Below, piece after piece: positions 38,608-47,969 of a stretch of 64,000 nt of DNA. Below the pieces are notes generated by a model. That model ran no database searches and was not told the DNA's origin. It saw only the letters and a program-made list of their open reading frames with translations. Every line of letters begins with the position of its first letter. The stretch's first letter is position 1. The translations under genes and the position numbers were made by a program. The stretch comes from Psychrobacter immobilis (GTDB lineage Bacteria; Pseudomonadota; Gammaproteobacteria; Pseudomonadales; Moraxellaceae): assembly GCF_904846225.1 (NCBI RefSeq), contig NZ_CAJGZJ010000009.1:46731-110730 (forward strand). The letters run 5' to 3'.

Positions 38608-40371
38608 TCATTGCGCGTTAGTACCAGCGTTTATAGCAGGTGCTATTAAGCGAAAGCAGGTTTTTTCGTGCTCAGGGACATAAAGCAGACGAGCTTGATT
38701 GGCTTCACAAAATGCTTGTGACAAATACAAACCCAAACCTGTTCCTGCTTGATCTGTGGTAAAAAATGGATTGAACAAATGGCTTAAATTCTCATCATTA
38801 ATGCCAGTGCCACCATCTAAGATATCAATTATAACATCGTTATCTATACAATAAATCTCGACTTCTACATAAGCGTGCGGATGAGCATAGCTACTATAAC
38901 GCAAGCCATTATTGATCAAGTTAATTAAAACTTGTTCTAATTGGTGAGTGTCAAATGAGATGGTATGCTGAGTTTTTACTCGTAGAAAAACATCATGTCC
39001 TTGAAAGTAATTTTCCAAAAATAAGGGCATCCATTTAGCTAGTATGATTGGTTGTTGATTTGCTGGCTGCTGGCGGGACAGTTTTAGCACGTCTTCAATA
39101 ATACGATTCACACGTTTGGTTTGCGAAAATATCATTTTATAAAGCTCATGATTGCCAGCAATATCGCCATGAGATGCGCCAGTCACTATATTACCATCGG
39201 CATCGGCTGCGTTTTTTGCCTCAATTTCTATGGCATCTTCTATCAATAGCTGGCTGGCTTGTGATATTGCGGCCAAAGGATTTCTGATTTCATGGGCGAT
39301 ACTGGCAGTTAATTGTCCTAAAGAGGCCAGTTTTAATTGTTGAGCACTGGCTTGTTCACGGCGTAAATCTTCTAAAATGACTAACTTGCTGTCACCTTTT
39401 AACGGAATGATTTGTACGCGTAACTTTTCGAATACAGAAGCATTTGCTACGGCAGGCAGAGCATAAGTAAAGGTACGTGATTTGCCTTCCGCTATCGATA
39501 AACAGGCTTTAAATAACTGCGTATGCTGTGTGCTAATTTGTTGCTGAAAGTCAAATAAGAGCTCACTGCGCTTGAGATTCTGCGCCTCTTTTATATCAGT
39601 AGAGGTGTGTTGCAGCGATACTGCTGGGTTATAGGACACGCTAAGTAATTGATGAGCGGCTAGGTTCGCTAAGACAATGCGTTGTTTATCAATAACAATG
39701 ACACCATTGACCATTTGCGTGATGACTTCTTGATTGATGACATTCAGTCGCTCTACTTCTTTGACATGACTCGCGGCAACTTTTTCAAGTTGCACTAAAC
39801 GCTGTGAGATAGACCAGCTCAAACCACCTACGGCTAAAAAGCTGGCTGACATCAGTAAAGCATCGCCTAAATTGGACAAACTCATGCTATTGGCAATAGC
39901 ATAAAAAAACTGCTGGTAAATAACAAAAATAATAGCCAATAAGGTAATGATTAATGCCTGTGAGCTCTGCAAAAGCATAAAGCTCGCTGCCACTACGACC
40001 ATATACAGCATGGTCAACTGCAAATCAGGAGCGCCCGCGGTATACAAAAGCAAGCTTAAGATGATTACATCTAATGCTAAACCAAAAGCCAGCTGCCGTC
40101 GCATATTCTTGAGAACGACGTAAAACAATCCGAGTAAGATCAAGCTCAGCAATACATAAAAACTAAGGACGGTTTGCTGCAAAAAGCTTGGTAACAATGT
40201 ACTGTTGGCAGAGTGGGCATTAACATACACCATCAGCATAAAAAACAAACTGACAATGAAGCGATAACTGCTATAGATAAGCCCCAATCTGCGCAACTGC
40301 GGTAAAGGTAACGTATCATCGCGATGCAGATAGTGCGTAAGAGTAGAAACGATGTTAGTAGCAAGCTTCAT
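38608..40371 (-). CDS. pilS: Sensor histidine kinase PilS
   Basis: PilS senses pilin in the membrane and controls PilR. Six hydrophobic segments occupy about residues 30-195. A PAS-like region follows (VIVIDKQRIVLANLAAHQLL), then the H-box LGQLTASIAHEIRNPLAAISQ, the N-box LINLINNGLRYSS and the G-box GTGLGLYLSQAFC. This topology and the adjacent pilR support PilS. Its 587 residues are slightly longer than usual. It lies 36 bp downstream of a GacA-like gene. Confidence 0.9.
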   Translation of the reverse strand: MKLATNIVSTLTHYLHRDDTLPLPQLRRLGLIYSSYRFIVSLFFMLMVYVNAHSANSTLLPSFLQQTVLSFYVLLSLILLGLFYVVLKNMRRQLAFGLALDVIILSLLLYTAGAPDLQLTMLYMVVVAASFMLLQSSQALIITLLAIIFVIYQQFFYAIANSMSLSNLGDALLMSASFLAVGGLSWSISQRLVQLEKVAASHVKEVERLNVINQEVITQMVNGVIVIDKQRIVLANLAAHQLLSVSYNPAVSLQHTSTDIKEAQNLKRSELLFDFQQQISTQHTQLFKACLSIAEGKSRTFTYALPAVANASVFEKLRVQIIPLKGDSKLVILEDLRREQASAQQLKLASLGQLTASIAHEIRNPLAAISQASQLLIEDAIEIEAKNAADADGNIVTGASHGDIAGNHELYKMIFSQTKRVNRIIEDVLKLSRQQPANQQPIILAKWMPLFLENYFQGHDVFLRVKTQHTISFDTHQLEQVLINLINNGLRYSSYAHPHAYVEVEIYCIDNDVIIDILDGGTGINDENLSHLFNPFFTTDQAGTGLGLYLSQAFCEANQARLLYVPEHEKTCFRLIAPAINAGTNAQ

Positions 40372-40407
40372 AAATTGACCGTAATATAGAGGTAATCGCT
40401 AAAAGAT

Positions 40408-41043
40408 TTACGGTTGAATCAGACCATGGCGAATCGCTAGATGAGTCAATTTCACATCACTATCCACACCAACTTTTTCATAAATACGATAGCGATAAGT
40501 GTTGATGGTTTTGACACTGACAAATAATTGATCAGCGATTTGCTGCGGGCTTTGACAATTGACAACCATCATGGCTACTTGTTTTTCGCGATCACTTAAT
40601 AAATCAAAAGGTGAATTTGCATTATCTGATAGTAGAACATCAGCCAACTGTTCAGCGACATCTTGACTAAAGTAACGCCCACCTTGATAGACCTTTTTAA
40701 CGGCTCTTATCATCTCATCAAGTGGCGTGCCTTTCGTAATATAACCATTGACGCCAGCTTTGATAAGCATTGAAGGATAAGGCTGTGCCGATATACTGCT
40801 GACGGCTAATATCTTGCTGCCTATGTTGAGCTGGACTAAGCGTTTGGTTGCCTCAAGTCCACCAATATTAGGCATGTTGACATCCAGTAAAATCACATCA
40901 GGATGCAATTGCTTGGCAAGCTTAATGGCCATGTCGCCGCTGTCTGCTTCGCCCACCACTTCGATGTCGACACTATCTGACAACATGCGACTGATACCCA
41001 TTCTTACTAAATCATGATCATCTACTACCAATACTTTAATCAT
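40408..41043 (-). CDS. GacA/UvrY-type response regulator (NarL/LuxR family)
   Basis: A receiver domain (VLVVDDHDLVRMGISRML, phosphoacceptor Asp in VILLDVNMPNIGG, Lys in GYITKGTPLDEM) is joined to a LuxR-type helix-turn-helix (LLSDREKQVAMMVVNCQSPQQIADQLFVSVKTINTYRYRIYEKVGVDSDV). The length of 211 residues and the sequence resemble GacA/UvrY. The usual neighbour uvrC is absent. The partner sensor, GacS/BarA type if this is GacA, is not in the window. AAGAGT precedes the ATG. Confidence 0.85.
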   Translation of the reverse strand: MIKVLVVDDHDLVRMGISRMLSDSVDIEVVGEADSGDMAIKLAKQLHPDVILLDVNMPNIGGLEATKRLVQLNIGSKILAVSSISAQPYPSMLIKAGVNGYITKGTPLDEMIRAVKKVYQGGRYFSQDVAEQLADVLLSDNANSPFDLLSDREKQVAMMVVNCQSPQQIADQLFVSVKTINTYRYRIYEKVGVDSDVKLTHLAIRHGLIQP

Positions 41044-41445
41044 AACTATACTCTTTGTTATTTGTCACAATGAAGGTTTTACTACAGCAAAATCCAAGTT
41101 GTTTGAGCCGTTTTTAATTTTTGAAAAAGTAAAATGAGGCAAGTATCTTATATAAATATTGCTGCCTAATATAGCAAAAGACGGATAATTAACACCGCAA
41201 AAGTTAATTTATATTGCTGAAATGTGAGTCAATGTTTCTGTAATATAAAGTGGTTGTAGCAAAATTTGAATAAGGTCAAAATAACCTATTAAATTGGCGG
41301 GATAAATTAGATTTGAATTCAAACCATGATACACTAAAAATACAAGAACTCTATACGAGTACTTACAAACACATCCATAAACGCTACGTACGTTCGTGCC
41401 GTCAGACATTTTGTAACTGACATGGTAACGGAAGCAGGAGACATA
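41044..41445. other. Divergent intergenic region between the GacA-like gene and pbpG
   Basis: This 402-bp AT-rich region must hold both promoters. I see no dispersed repeat, terminator or additional gene. Confidence 0.4.
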
Positions 41446-42564
41446 ATGAAACGACTACCATTAACCAAACAGCAATTAATCGCTGCTATGATTTCATTGG
41501 GTTTGGGCAGTGTTGCACAAGCCGCACTTACGATTAATGGTAGCACTGACAATAGTTCTAGTGCTCGCATGAGTTGGGGCGGGGCGGATAGTTTGTCAGA
41601 AGCCCGCAACATTATGTACAAACCTAGCGGCGCTGCTATCAAGAAAGTCGACAGTGGTTTTGGTACAACCAATATCACGAATACTACGACCACCACTACC
41701 GCCAATAGCTTTGGTAGTAGCAACAATAGTTACAATAACAGCAACAATACTAGTAATCGCTACAATACAACTTACCGAGGTGCCTTCGGTAGTAGTAACA
41801 TGATCCCGATCAGTACTGACTCCCGTAGCGTGGCGGTAATTGATGCGGAAACGGGCGAATCTATTTATGAAAAAGATGCTGATATTGCACGTCCTATAGC
41901 TAGTATTAGCAAATTAATGACTGCTATGGTGGTATTAGATGCGGGTCTCGATATGCGTGAAGAAATTACCTTTGAGCCTGAAGATTTCATCGGCCCTAAA
42001 CGAGCAAGCACTAACCTCAAGTCGGGCGATCGTATGAATCGCGCTGAGATCTTGCTAATGGCACTAATGAAATCAGAAAATCCAGCAGCAAAAACCCTGT
42101 CACGTCACTATCCAGGGGGTGACACCGCATTTATACGTGCGATGAACCGCAAAGCTAAAGATTTAGGTATGACCACGGCTTTCTTTGGTGATCCAACGGG
42201 TCTGGATAAGCGTAATGTTGCCTCATCAAATGACCTTGTCAAAATGGTACGTGCTGCTGGTAATTACGATGTGATTCGTCGTTTCTCTACGACCAAAAGC
42301 TATGACTTTTTTGTGTCAAATTACTCAAGTGGTAACCGTACTTATAAGGCCAATAATACCAGCTCTTTAGTGCGTTCAGGCGACTATCCAATTGGTATTT
42401 CAAAAACAGGTTTTATTAATGAGGCTGGCCGTTGCGTTGTCATGGAAACTCGCGTGAATAATCGTCCAGCAATCATTGTTATTTTGGGCGCTAACAGCTC
42501 AGCCACGCGCTGGGGTGATGCCAAAAATATCTTAAACAGCCTAGCAACTCGCCGTACGGTGTAA
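41446..42564 (+). CDS. pbpG: D-alanyl-D-alanine endopeptidase (PBP7/PbpG-like)
   Basis: This is a periplasmic low-molecular-mass penicillin-binding protein that cleaves peptide cross-links. A signal peptide (LTKQQLIAAMISLGLGSVAQAA) is followed by an unusual Ser/Asn/Thr-rich segment near residues 70-115. The S11 peptidase domain has SxxK in RPIASISKLMTAM, SxN in MKSENPAAKTLS, and KTG in ISKTGFINEAG. The start at 41446 has AGGAG 5 nt upstream. The 372 residues end without an amphipathic anchor, consistent with a PBP7 type. Confidence 0.9.
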   Translation: MKRLPLTKQQLIAAMISLGLGSVAQAALTINGSTDNSSSARMSWGGADSLSEARNIMYKPSGAAIKKVDSGFGTTNITNTTTTTTANSFGSSNNSYNNSNNTSNRYNTTYRGAFGSSNMIPISTDSRSVAVIDAETGESIYEKDADIARPIASISKLMTAMVVLDAGLDMREEITFEPEDFIGPKRASTNLKSGDRMNRAEILLMALMKSENPAAKTLSRHYPGGDTAFIRAMNRKAKDLGMTTAFFGDPTGLDKRNVASSNDLVKMVRAAGNYDVIRRFSTTKSYDFFVSNYSSGNRTYKANNTSSLVRSGDYPIGISKTGFINEAGRCVVMETRVNNRPAIIVILGANSSATRWGDAKNILNSLATRRTV

Positions 42565-42600
42565 GCTTACTGTCTAAGTATTTATAAAAAATGCATTGAT

Positions 42601-42633
42601 AAAAAGGCTGTTATGCTAAATAACAGCCTTTTT
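42601..42633 (+). terminator. Intrinsic terminator of pbpG, directly before thiE
   Basis: AAAAAGGCTGTTAT and AAATAACAGCCTTTTT form a near-perfect 14-bp hairpin with T5. It ends 27 bp before the thiE ATG. Confidence 0.85.
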
Positions 42634-42660
42634 ATTGGGTTGAAATTAAGGATATATCAT

Positions 42661-43329
42661 ATGATTCAATCATCAATCTCTTCTATGCCGCAGCTGTACT
42701 TGCTCACCAATGATGATGAGTTTGCGCTTCTTTATCAAAAGCTAGAGGCCGCACTGGCAACAGGATTAATCGCGCTATTACAAATTCGGCGTAAACGAAC
42801 ATTGGCACTGCCGAATGGCAAATCAAAGCTCTATGAAGAAGCGTTAAAAATAGTGGATTTGGCCAAAAGTCACAACGTGGCAGTCGTCATCAATGATGAT
42901 ATCGATTTGGCAGCGCAGCTTGGCGTTGGTGTACATCTTGGTCAAGAAGATGGCAATATTAGTGATGCCAAACAGCAATTAGCGCCGAATCAGATTATTG
43001 GTCGCACCTGTCATGGAGATGTAAATTTGGTCAAAGAAGCGCAAGAAGATGGCGCAAATTACGCAGCAATGGGTGCTGTCTTTGCTTCTACGACCAAACC
43101 AAACGCGGATATTATTTCTCGCCAGCAGCTTATAGAAGGGTGTCAGCAAGACATCAAGATATGCGTGATAGGTGGTCTAACAGCAGAGAATGTCTCGGAG
43201 CTAACAAGTCTACCTATTGCTTATGTGGCGGTAGTAGGCGATATTATGGGTTTGCCAGTAGCACAAATTGCTCAGCGTTGTGAACAATGGCAACAGGCAT
43301 TTGCTAACTGGAAAACATCCGCCTTATAA
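42661..43329 (+). CDS. thiE: Thiamine-phosphate synthase
   Basis: ThiE couples the HMP-pyrophosphate and thiazole-phosphate moieties to thiamine phosphate. The TIM-barrel signatures are visible: LIALLQIRRK, VVINDDIDLAAQLGVGVHLGQED, IIGRTCHG, YAAMGAVFASTTKP and CVIGGLTAENVSEL. The start at 42661 has AAGGAT 8 nt upstream and gives 222 residues. No thiamine riboswitch is recognisable before it. The pbpG terminator ends 27 bp upstream, leaving little room for a promoter. Confidence 0.9.
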   Translation: MIQSSISSMPQLYLLTNDDEFALLYQKLEAALATGLIALLQIRRKRTLALPNGKSKLYEEALKIVDLAKSHNVAVVINDDIDLAAQLGVGVHLGQEDGNISDAKQQLAPNQIIGRTCHGDVNLVKEAQEDGANYAAMGAVFASTTKPNADIISRQQLIEGCQQDIKICVIGGLTAENVSELTSLPIAYVAVVGDIMGLPVAQIAQRCEQWQQAFANWKTSAL

Positions 43330-43353
43330 CGGATGTTTTTAGAATATGAATAA

Positions 43354-43683
43354 TTATACTGCATGATCCATACATAAAGTGGCGTAAGGTAACGCTTCTA
43401 ATCGTTGCTCCTCAATTTTTTTGCCACATACTTCGCATTCACCATAAGTACCGTTTTCAATACGGCTTAAGGCATTTTCGACATAAATTAAGTTTTGACG
43501 TGCTTCACCCATCAGGTTTTTACGCATGTCATTTTGACGATAAGAAATCGCCTGGTCTTCCCAATGCTCATTGAGATCATCCTGTGGATTCTGAATATGA
43601 TTTTCGATTTTATCAATGCGAGTTTCATATTCTTCTTTTAGATTTAATAAGTTCTGTTTTGCACTGTTTAAATCGATACTCAT
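43354..43683 (-). CDS. TraR/DksA-type zinc finger protein
   Basis: This 109-residue protein has an N-terminal coiled coil (NLLNLKEEYETRIDKIENHI) and a C-terminal zinc finger: CEVCGKKIEEQRLEALPYATLCMDHA, with Cys-Cys...Cys-His ligands. It is shorter than canonical DksA (about 150 residues) and is closer to the YbiI/YocK-like group. RNA polymerase binding through the secondary channel is a family inference. AGGAG lies 7 nt before the ATG. It converges on thiE with a 24-bp gap. Confidence 0.85.
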   Translation of the reverse strand: MSIDLNSAKQNLLNLKEEYETRIDKIENHIQNPQDDLNEHWEDQAISYRQNDMRKNLMGEARQNLIYVENALSRIENGTYGECEVCGKKIEEQRLEALPYATLCMDHAV

Positions 43684-44007
43684 TGTATGCTCCTAATAAA
43701 GTTTTTTATTGTTTACTGACCTATCATAAAGAGGGTAACTGGTGAGTACCACCACAAAATGTTACTGACATCTAAAGCGCTTAAAAAACAACTAAACCAT
43801 AAAGTAAGCGATATATTTGTCTCAGTATTCAGTCAAGATAGGCATCATATTAATTTTTATGTCGCTACAGTCGCCAAAATTTATCGCAGTTCTTTATGAG
43901 CTGTCGTTAGAAAACTGCTAGAATACATCGCCTTTGAGGGTTGGTAGACAAATGCTATCAATTGGCATGTACAAACCCAACTGATAGAAGAGAAACGATT
44001 ATAAAAA

Positions 44008-44281
44008 ATAGAGTTGATCCACTATAAAACAGAAACAATAACCTTTTTTCAAAAAATATTGTATAAACGCTAAGGCGTGTCTTCAATTCAAACGATACTA
44101 TCTAAATGAATTGAACTAAATGAGTTGAACTAAATGAGCTAAAAATGGCTAAATTTTGCCAAACATCGTCAAATAGCTCATTAATATCCCGATATTGTTT
44201 GCGCTATTTCCCTTGTTTGACGGCAATTTATCTCATTTTTATGACCATTTTTGAAATGAAGACACGCCTTAGAAAACTATA
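44008..44281 (+). repeat. TATAGTC-family element interrupted by MITE copy D
   Basis: The left part (ATAGAGTTGATCCACTATAA, then AACAGAAACAATAACC) and the right tip (AACTATA at 44275-44281) look like the two ends of one family member. MITE copy D (44071-44271) sits between them. The 631-bp gap before pgk also has about 320 bp without recognisable features. Confidence 0.6.
44071..44271 (+). mobile_element. MITE-like element, GGCGTGTC family, copy D (longest)
   Basis: Near-perfect inverted ends (TAAGGCGTGTCTTCAATTC and GAAATGAAGACACGCCTTA) enclose 201 bp. The interior repeats AATGA(A/G)TTGAACTAA and carries the CCAAACATCGTCAAATAGC and TTGTTTGACGGCAATTTATC parts shared with copies A and B. TA borders are present and there is no reading frame. 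Confidence 0.82.
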
Positions 44282-44315
44282 GATTAATAGACAGACAGAT
44301 GCATAGGAGCAGGTA

Positions 44316-45530
44316 ATGAATTTTTTGCGTATGAGTGAGCTGGATTTACAAGATAAGATCGTATTGATTCGAGAAGATTTAAACGTACCTATCAAAAACG
44401 GTAAGGTCACGAGTGATGCCCGCCTGCAAGCAAGTCTGCCTACCATCAAACTGGCACTAGAAAAGGGCGCTGCTGTTATTGTTTGCTCACACTTAGGACG
44501 TCCAATTGAAGGTAATCCTGAGGCAATATACTCATTGGCACCTGTTGCAGATTATTTGACTGGTAAGCTCGGATCACAAATATCCACACCAGTCAGTCTC
44601 AATCGTGATTATTTGACGCAAGGTGTCGCTATCAAAGCCGGTGAAGTCGTACTGCTAGAAAACGTGCGCTTCAACGAAGGTGAAAAGAAGAACGATGCCA
44701 CTTTAGCAAAAAAATATGCAGATTTGTGTGATGTGTTCGTCATGGATGCTTTTGGCACTGCACACCGTGCGCAAGCGTCAACTGAAGGCGTCACTCAAGC
44801 CATGCGTCGAGTAGATAAGACCGTGTGTGCAGGACCATTGTTAGCCGCTGAGCTTGATGCGCTTAGCCTAGCGCTTGAAACCCCCGCTCAGCCCATGTTA
44901 GCTATCGTAGGCGGATCGAAAGTATCGACGAAGCTAGAAGTGCTACACAGTTTGGCGGAAGTATGCAGCCAAATCATTGTTGGTGGCGGTATTGCCAATA
45001 CTTTCTTGGCTGCCCAAGGTCATGGCATTGGTGCTTCGTTATATGAAGCAGATTTGGTTGATACCGCTCGTGAGATTATGAGCAAAACTGAGATTTTATT
45101 GCCTGAGTATGTCGTCGTAGCAGACAAAAACGAGGTCAATTTTGATGATTTCATTGGCTCATTACAACAAGCGACTGCCACTATCAAGTCGGTCGATGCC
45201 ATTGGCGAAAATGACATGATCTTGGACATCGCGCCAGAAAGTGCAAAGCAGCTTGCTGATGCTATCACCAATTCGAAAACTATCTTATGGAATGGCCCAG
45301 TCGGTGTTTTCGAAGTAGATGCGTTTGGCAATGGCACACAAATATTGGCCTCTGCCGTAAAAGACAGCGCGGCTTTTTCAATCGCTGGTGGTGGTGACAC
45401 GCTAGCGGCAATTGATAAATATCAAGTGGCTGATGGCGTTAGTTATATGTCAACAGGGGGTGGCGCATTCCTAGAGTTCGTAGAAGGCAAGGTACTTCCC
45501 GCTGTCGCGGCACTACAAATTGCTGGTTAA
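44316..45530 (+). CDS. pgk: Phosphoglycerate kinase
   Basis: Pgk transfers phosphate between 1,3-bisphosphoglycerate and ADP. Typical elements: [52 protein letters not shown], the hinge region [14 protein letters not shown], and the C-terminal nucleotide-binding [13 protein letters not shown] and [14 protein letters not shown]. The 404 residues are normal. GGAG precedes the ATG. fba follows after the lipoprotein gene. Confidence 0.97.
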   Translation: MNFLRMSELDLQDKIVLIREDLNVPIKNGKVTSDARLQASLPTIKLALEKGAAVIVCSHLGRPIEGNPEAIYSLAPVADYLTGKLGSQISTPVSLNRDYLTQGVAIKAGEVVLLENVRFNEGEKKNDATLAKKYADLCDVFVMDAFGTAHRAQASTEGVTQAMRRVDKTVCAGPLLAAELDALSLALETPAQPMLAIVGGSKVSTKLEVLHSLAEVCSQIIVGGGIANTFLAAQGHGIGASLYEADLVDTAREIMSKTEILLPEYVVVADKNEVNFDDFIGSLQQATATIKSVDAIGENDMILDIAPESAKQLADAITNSKTILWNGPVGVFEVDAFGNGTQILASAVKDSAAFSIAGGGDTLAAIDKYQVADGVSYMSTGGGAFLEFVEGKVLPAVAALQIAG

Positions 45531-45614
45531 TAATTTAACGATACTCAATAGTTTATTAACATTAGATGTACAATAAATAATAAGTATCTAAGTTAGGCTA
45601 TAAAAATAATGTGG

Positions 45615-45676
45615 CGACTATTTATCCTTTTATTTCTATAACAGTACTTTATTAGAGCAATAAAGATGAATAGTCG
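45615..45676. repeat. Long imperfect inverted repeat downstream of pgk
   Basis: CGACTATTTATCCTTTTATT and the complement of AGCAATAAAGATGAATAGTCG form arms of about 20 bp around a 20-nt centre. There is no T run. It might be an mRNA 3' structure or a small repeat. The rest of the 270-bp gap holds a TTGCAT-15-TATAAA promoter-like pair (45726-45752) before the lipoprotein gene. Confidence 0.4.
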
Positions 45677-45800
45677 TTAATTATCATTGAGTAGTAATTA
45701 TTTGTTTCTATAATCAAAATTGTTATTGCATGTCCTATTTGCGCTCTATAAAATAGCGCCACCATGTATTTTGACATGTCTTATTTACGAGAGGTTTATT

Positions 45801-46187
45801 ATGTTAAAACGTCATTTGTTACTTGCTAGCGTACTTGCTGGTACTTTTGCAGTTACTGCATGTAGCCAACAAACTGAAGATAATGCTGAAGCTGCTGTTG
45901 AGTCTGCAGGCGATGATGCTGCTGCCAATACTGACACTGCTGCTGCTGAAACACAAGCCACTGCTGCTGAAGCTGAAGTTGCTGCACAAAACGCTGGCAC
46001 TGAAGTTGCTGAAGGCGCTGACACTGCTGGTGCTGCTGCAACAGATGCGTTAGAAAACACTGGTGAAGCAATCACTGAAGGTACTAATAAAGCCGTTGCA
46101 GGTACTGCTTCAGCCGTTGCTGACGGCGCTGCTGCTGTTGCTGATGGCGCAGACAATGTCGCTGTTGACGCAGAGCAACAGTACTAA
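45801..46187 (+). CDS. Small alanine-rich lipoprotein
   Basis: A signal peptide with lipobox VTAC (MLKRHLLLASVLAGTFAVTAC) is followed by about 105 residues made mostly of Ala, Glu, Asp, Thr and Gly, with repeats such as AAVADGA and ATDALENTGEAITEGT. This suggests a helical, acidic, surface or periplasmic lipoprotein without an enzyme fold. The start at 45801 has GAGAGG 5 nt upstream; a longer frame lacks any signal. No family is recognised. It has its own terminator at 46287. Confidence 0.75.
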   Translation: MLKRHLLLASVLAGTFAVTACSQQTEDNAEAAVESAGDDAAANTDTAAAETQATAAEAEVAAQNAGTEVAEGADTAGAAATDALENTGEAITEGTNKAVAGTASAVADGAAAVADGADNVAVDAEQQY

Positions 46188-46286
46188 GTGATTTAACTGA
46201 GCAATTTATTGATCGTTTGTCGATAGATAATTTATTAGACTGGTCGTCGAAAGTGCTCATTGCGTTATAAGCCCTCGAAATACTAG

Positions 46287-46315
46287 AAAAGCCTTGGTAA
46301 TCGCCAAGGCTTTTT
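46287..46315 (+). terminator. Intrinsic terminator of the Ala-rich lipoprotein gene
   Basis: AAAAGCCTTGG and CCAAGGCTTTTT form a perfect stem with a 6-nt loop. Confidence 0.85.
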
Positions 46316-46411
46316 GCGTTTTCTACTATTTTTTTAGATGGTCTGAAAAGATTGATTTGTTAGATAGTCTGCAAAGATCAGATCAAGCGTTTTTCTAAAA
46401 TGATAAACAGA

Positions 46412-46558
46412 TATAGTCGGTGAAAATTTCAATCGATACATTAATAATCAGATACTACGGGTATAAATTTTCCTCGCTTACTGTGCCATTGCAGATAGCG
46501 GCTTCGAAAAATTCGTTCCAGCAGTACTATAGCGCTTTTACTGCTTTTGGATTATATA
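46412..46558 (-). repeat. TATAGTC-family dispersed repeat, full form
   Basis: It starts TATAGTCGGTGAAAATTTCA and contains the centre in the opposite orientation (CCTCGCTTACTGTGCCATTGCAGA), with ACTACGGGTATAAATTTTC and CCAGCAGTACTATAGCGC arms. It ends near GGATTATATA. It lies between the lipoprotein gene and fba; the last 260 bp before fba hold no other recognised feature. Confidence 0.72.
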
Positions 46559-46821
46559 TCACGGTAAACGGACAGATAAAAAGATAAATAAATAGTCAGG
46601 CAACGGCTACGAAGACAGAGCAATTTTTGCTATAATCATCGCCTATTGATAATCACCGCGTATTAATTATTTCAAAAATCTGAAGCAAGAGGCTGTCTTA
46701 TAGTGTTTTAGCTATAATCCAGCAAATTTTTGGGATGATTATTCTAAAGTTTTACCTCAAAAGCGGTTGTTCCAAAAGTTATTTTTAAAATACTATTCAA
46801 AACCTAATCAGAGAGCGTCTT

Positions 46822-47859
46822 ATGGCCTTAATATCCTTACGTCAACTTCTAGATCACGCCGCTGAACACAGCTACGGTGTTCCTGCCTTTAACGTCAATA
46901 ACTTAGAGCAGATGCGTGCAATCATGATGGCGGCGGATGCCTGTGATTCACCTGTTATTGTTCAAGCCAGTGCTGGCGCGCGTAGTTATGCAGGATCGTC
47001 ATTTTTACGTCATTTGATTATTGCGGCTATCGAAGAATGGCCACATATTCCAGTGGTCATGCATCAAGATCATGGTATGTCACCCGCTATTTGCCAGCGT
47101 TCAATCCAACTTGGTTTCTCATCAGTGATGATGGATGGCTCGCTTGGTGAAGACGGAAAAACGCCAATGGATTATGATTATAATGCCAGCGTCACGCGAG
47201 AAGTGGTTAAGATGGCGCACGCTTGCGGTGTTTCTGTCGAAGGTGAAATTGGTTGCTTGGGTAGCCTTGAGACTGGTATGGCAGGCGAAGAAGACGGCTC
47301 TGGTGCAGAAGGCGTACTAGATCATGAGCAGTTACTAACCAGTGCTGATGAAGCCGAGCAGTTCGTAAAAGACACTAATGTTGATGCGCTTGCCATCGCT
47401 ATCGGCACCAGCCATGGCGCTTATAAGTTCACGCGTCCACCGACAGGCGATATCTTATCTATTGAGCGGGTAAAAGAGATTCATGCGCGTATTCCGAACA
47501 CGCATCTGGTCATGCATGGTTCTTCATCAGTACCGCAAAAATGGCTAAAAGTCATCAATGAAAATGGCGGTAATATTGGTGAAACTTATGGTGTACCCGT
47601 TGAGCAAATCGTTGAAGCGATTAAGCATGGCGTCCGTAAAGTCAATATCGATACCGATTTGCGTCTAGCCTCAACAGGGGCTATCCGTGAGTTTTTGGTA
47701 AAAAATCCAAGTGAATTTGATCCACGTAAATACTTTAAAGCGTCTATGGTAGCGATGTCAGATATCTGTACCAATCGTTTTGAAGCGTTTGGTTCTGCTG
47801 GTCAGGCGCATAAGATTCGCCCACTTAGCCTTGAAGGTATGGTTGATTTTTATCAGTAA
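46822..47859 (+). CDS. fba: Class II fructose-bisphosphate aldolase (CbbA type)
   Basis: This zinc-dependent aldolase splits or forms fructose 1,6-bisphosphate. Zinc and substrate residues appear in MHQDHG (two His), [30 protein letters not shown] and [11 protein letters not shown]. The 345 residues and sequence match class IIB enzymes of the CbbA/Fba type. GAGAG lies about 7 nt before the ATG. Together with pgk and gpmI it serves triose-phosphate interconversion, probably largely gluconeogenic in this lineage. Confidence 0.96.
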   Translation: MALISLRQLLDHAAEHSYGVPAFNVNNLEQMRAIMMAADACDSPVIVQASAGARSYAGSSFLRHLIIAAIEEWPHIPVVMHQDHGMSPAICQRSIQLGFSSVMMDGSLGEDGKTPMDYDYNASVTREVVKMAHACGVSVEGEIGCLGSLETGMAGEEDGSGAEGVLDHEQLLTSADEAEQFVKDTNVDALAIAIGTSHGAYKFTRPPTGDILSIERVKEIHARIPNTHLVMHGSSSVPQKWLKVINENGGNIGETYGVPVEQIVEAIKHGVRKVNIDTDLRLASTGAIREFLVKNPSEFDPRKYFKASMVAMSDICTNRFEAFGSAGQAHKIRPLSLEGMVDFYQ

Positions 47860-47969
47860 GACTGTGTTTATATAAGCAGTGCTGGTAAAAGTTGTTACTT
47901 AACGATCAGTAATCCTGCGATGACAGCTAATTGTATTTTCATAGTAACCCTTATAAGAGGTAGTAAGTG

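Noticed and set aside
42565..42660. Thiamine-pyrophosphate riboswitch before thiE
   Set aside because: The gap is too short and filled by the pbpG terminator. No CTGAGA-type element is visible.
45812..46156. Ala/Ser-rich and Gln-rich frames antisense to the small lipoprotein
   Set aside because: Repetitive GCT/GCA codons open all frames. Only the plus-strand frame has a signal peptide, lipobox and ribosome binding site.
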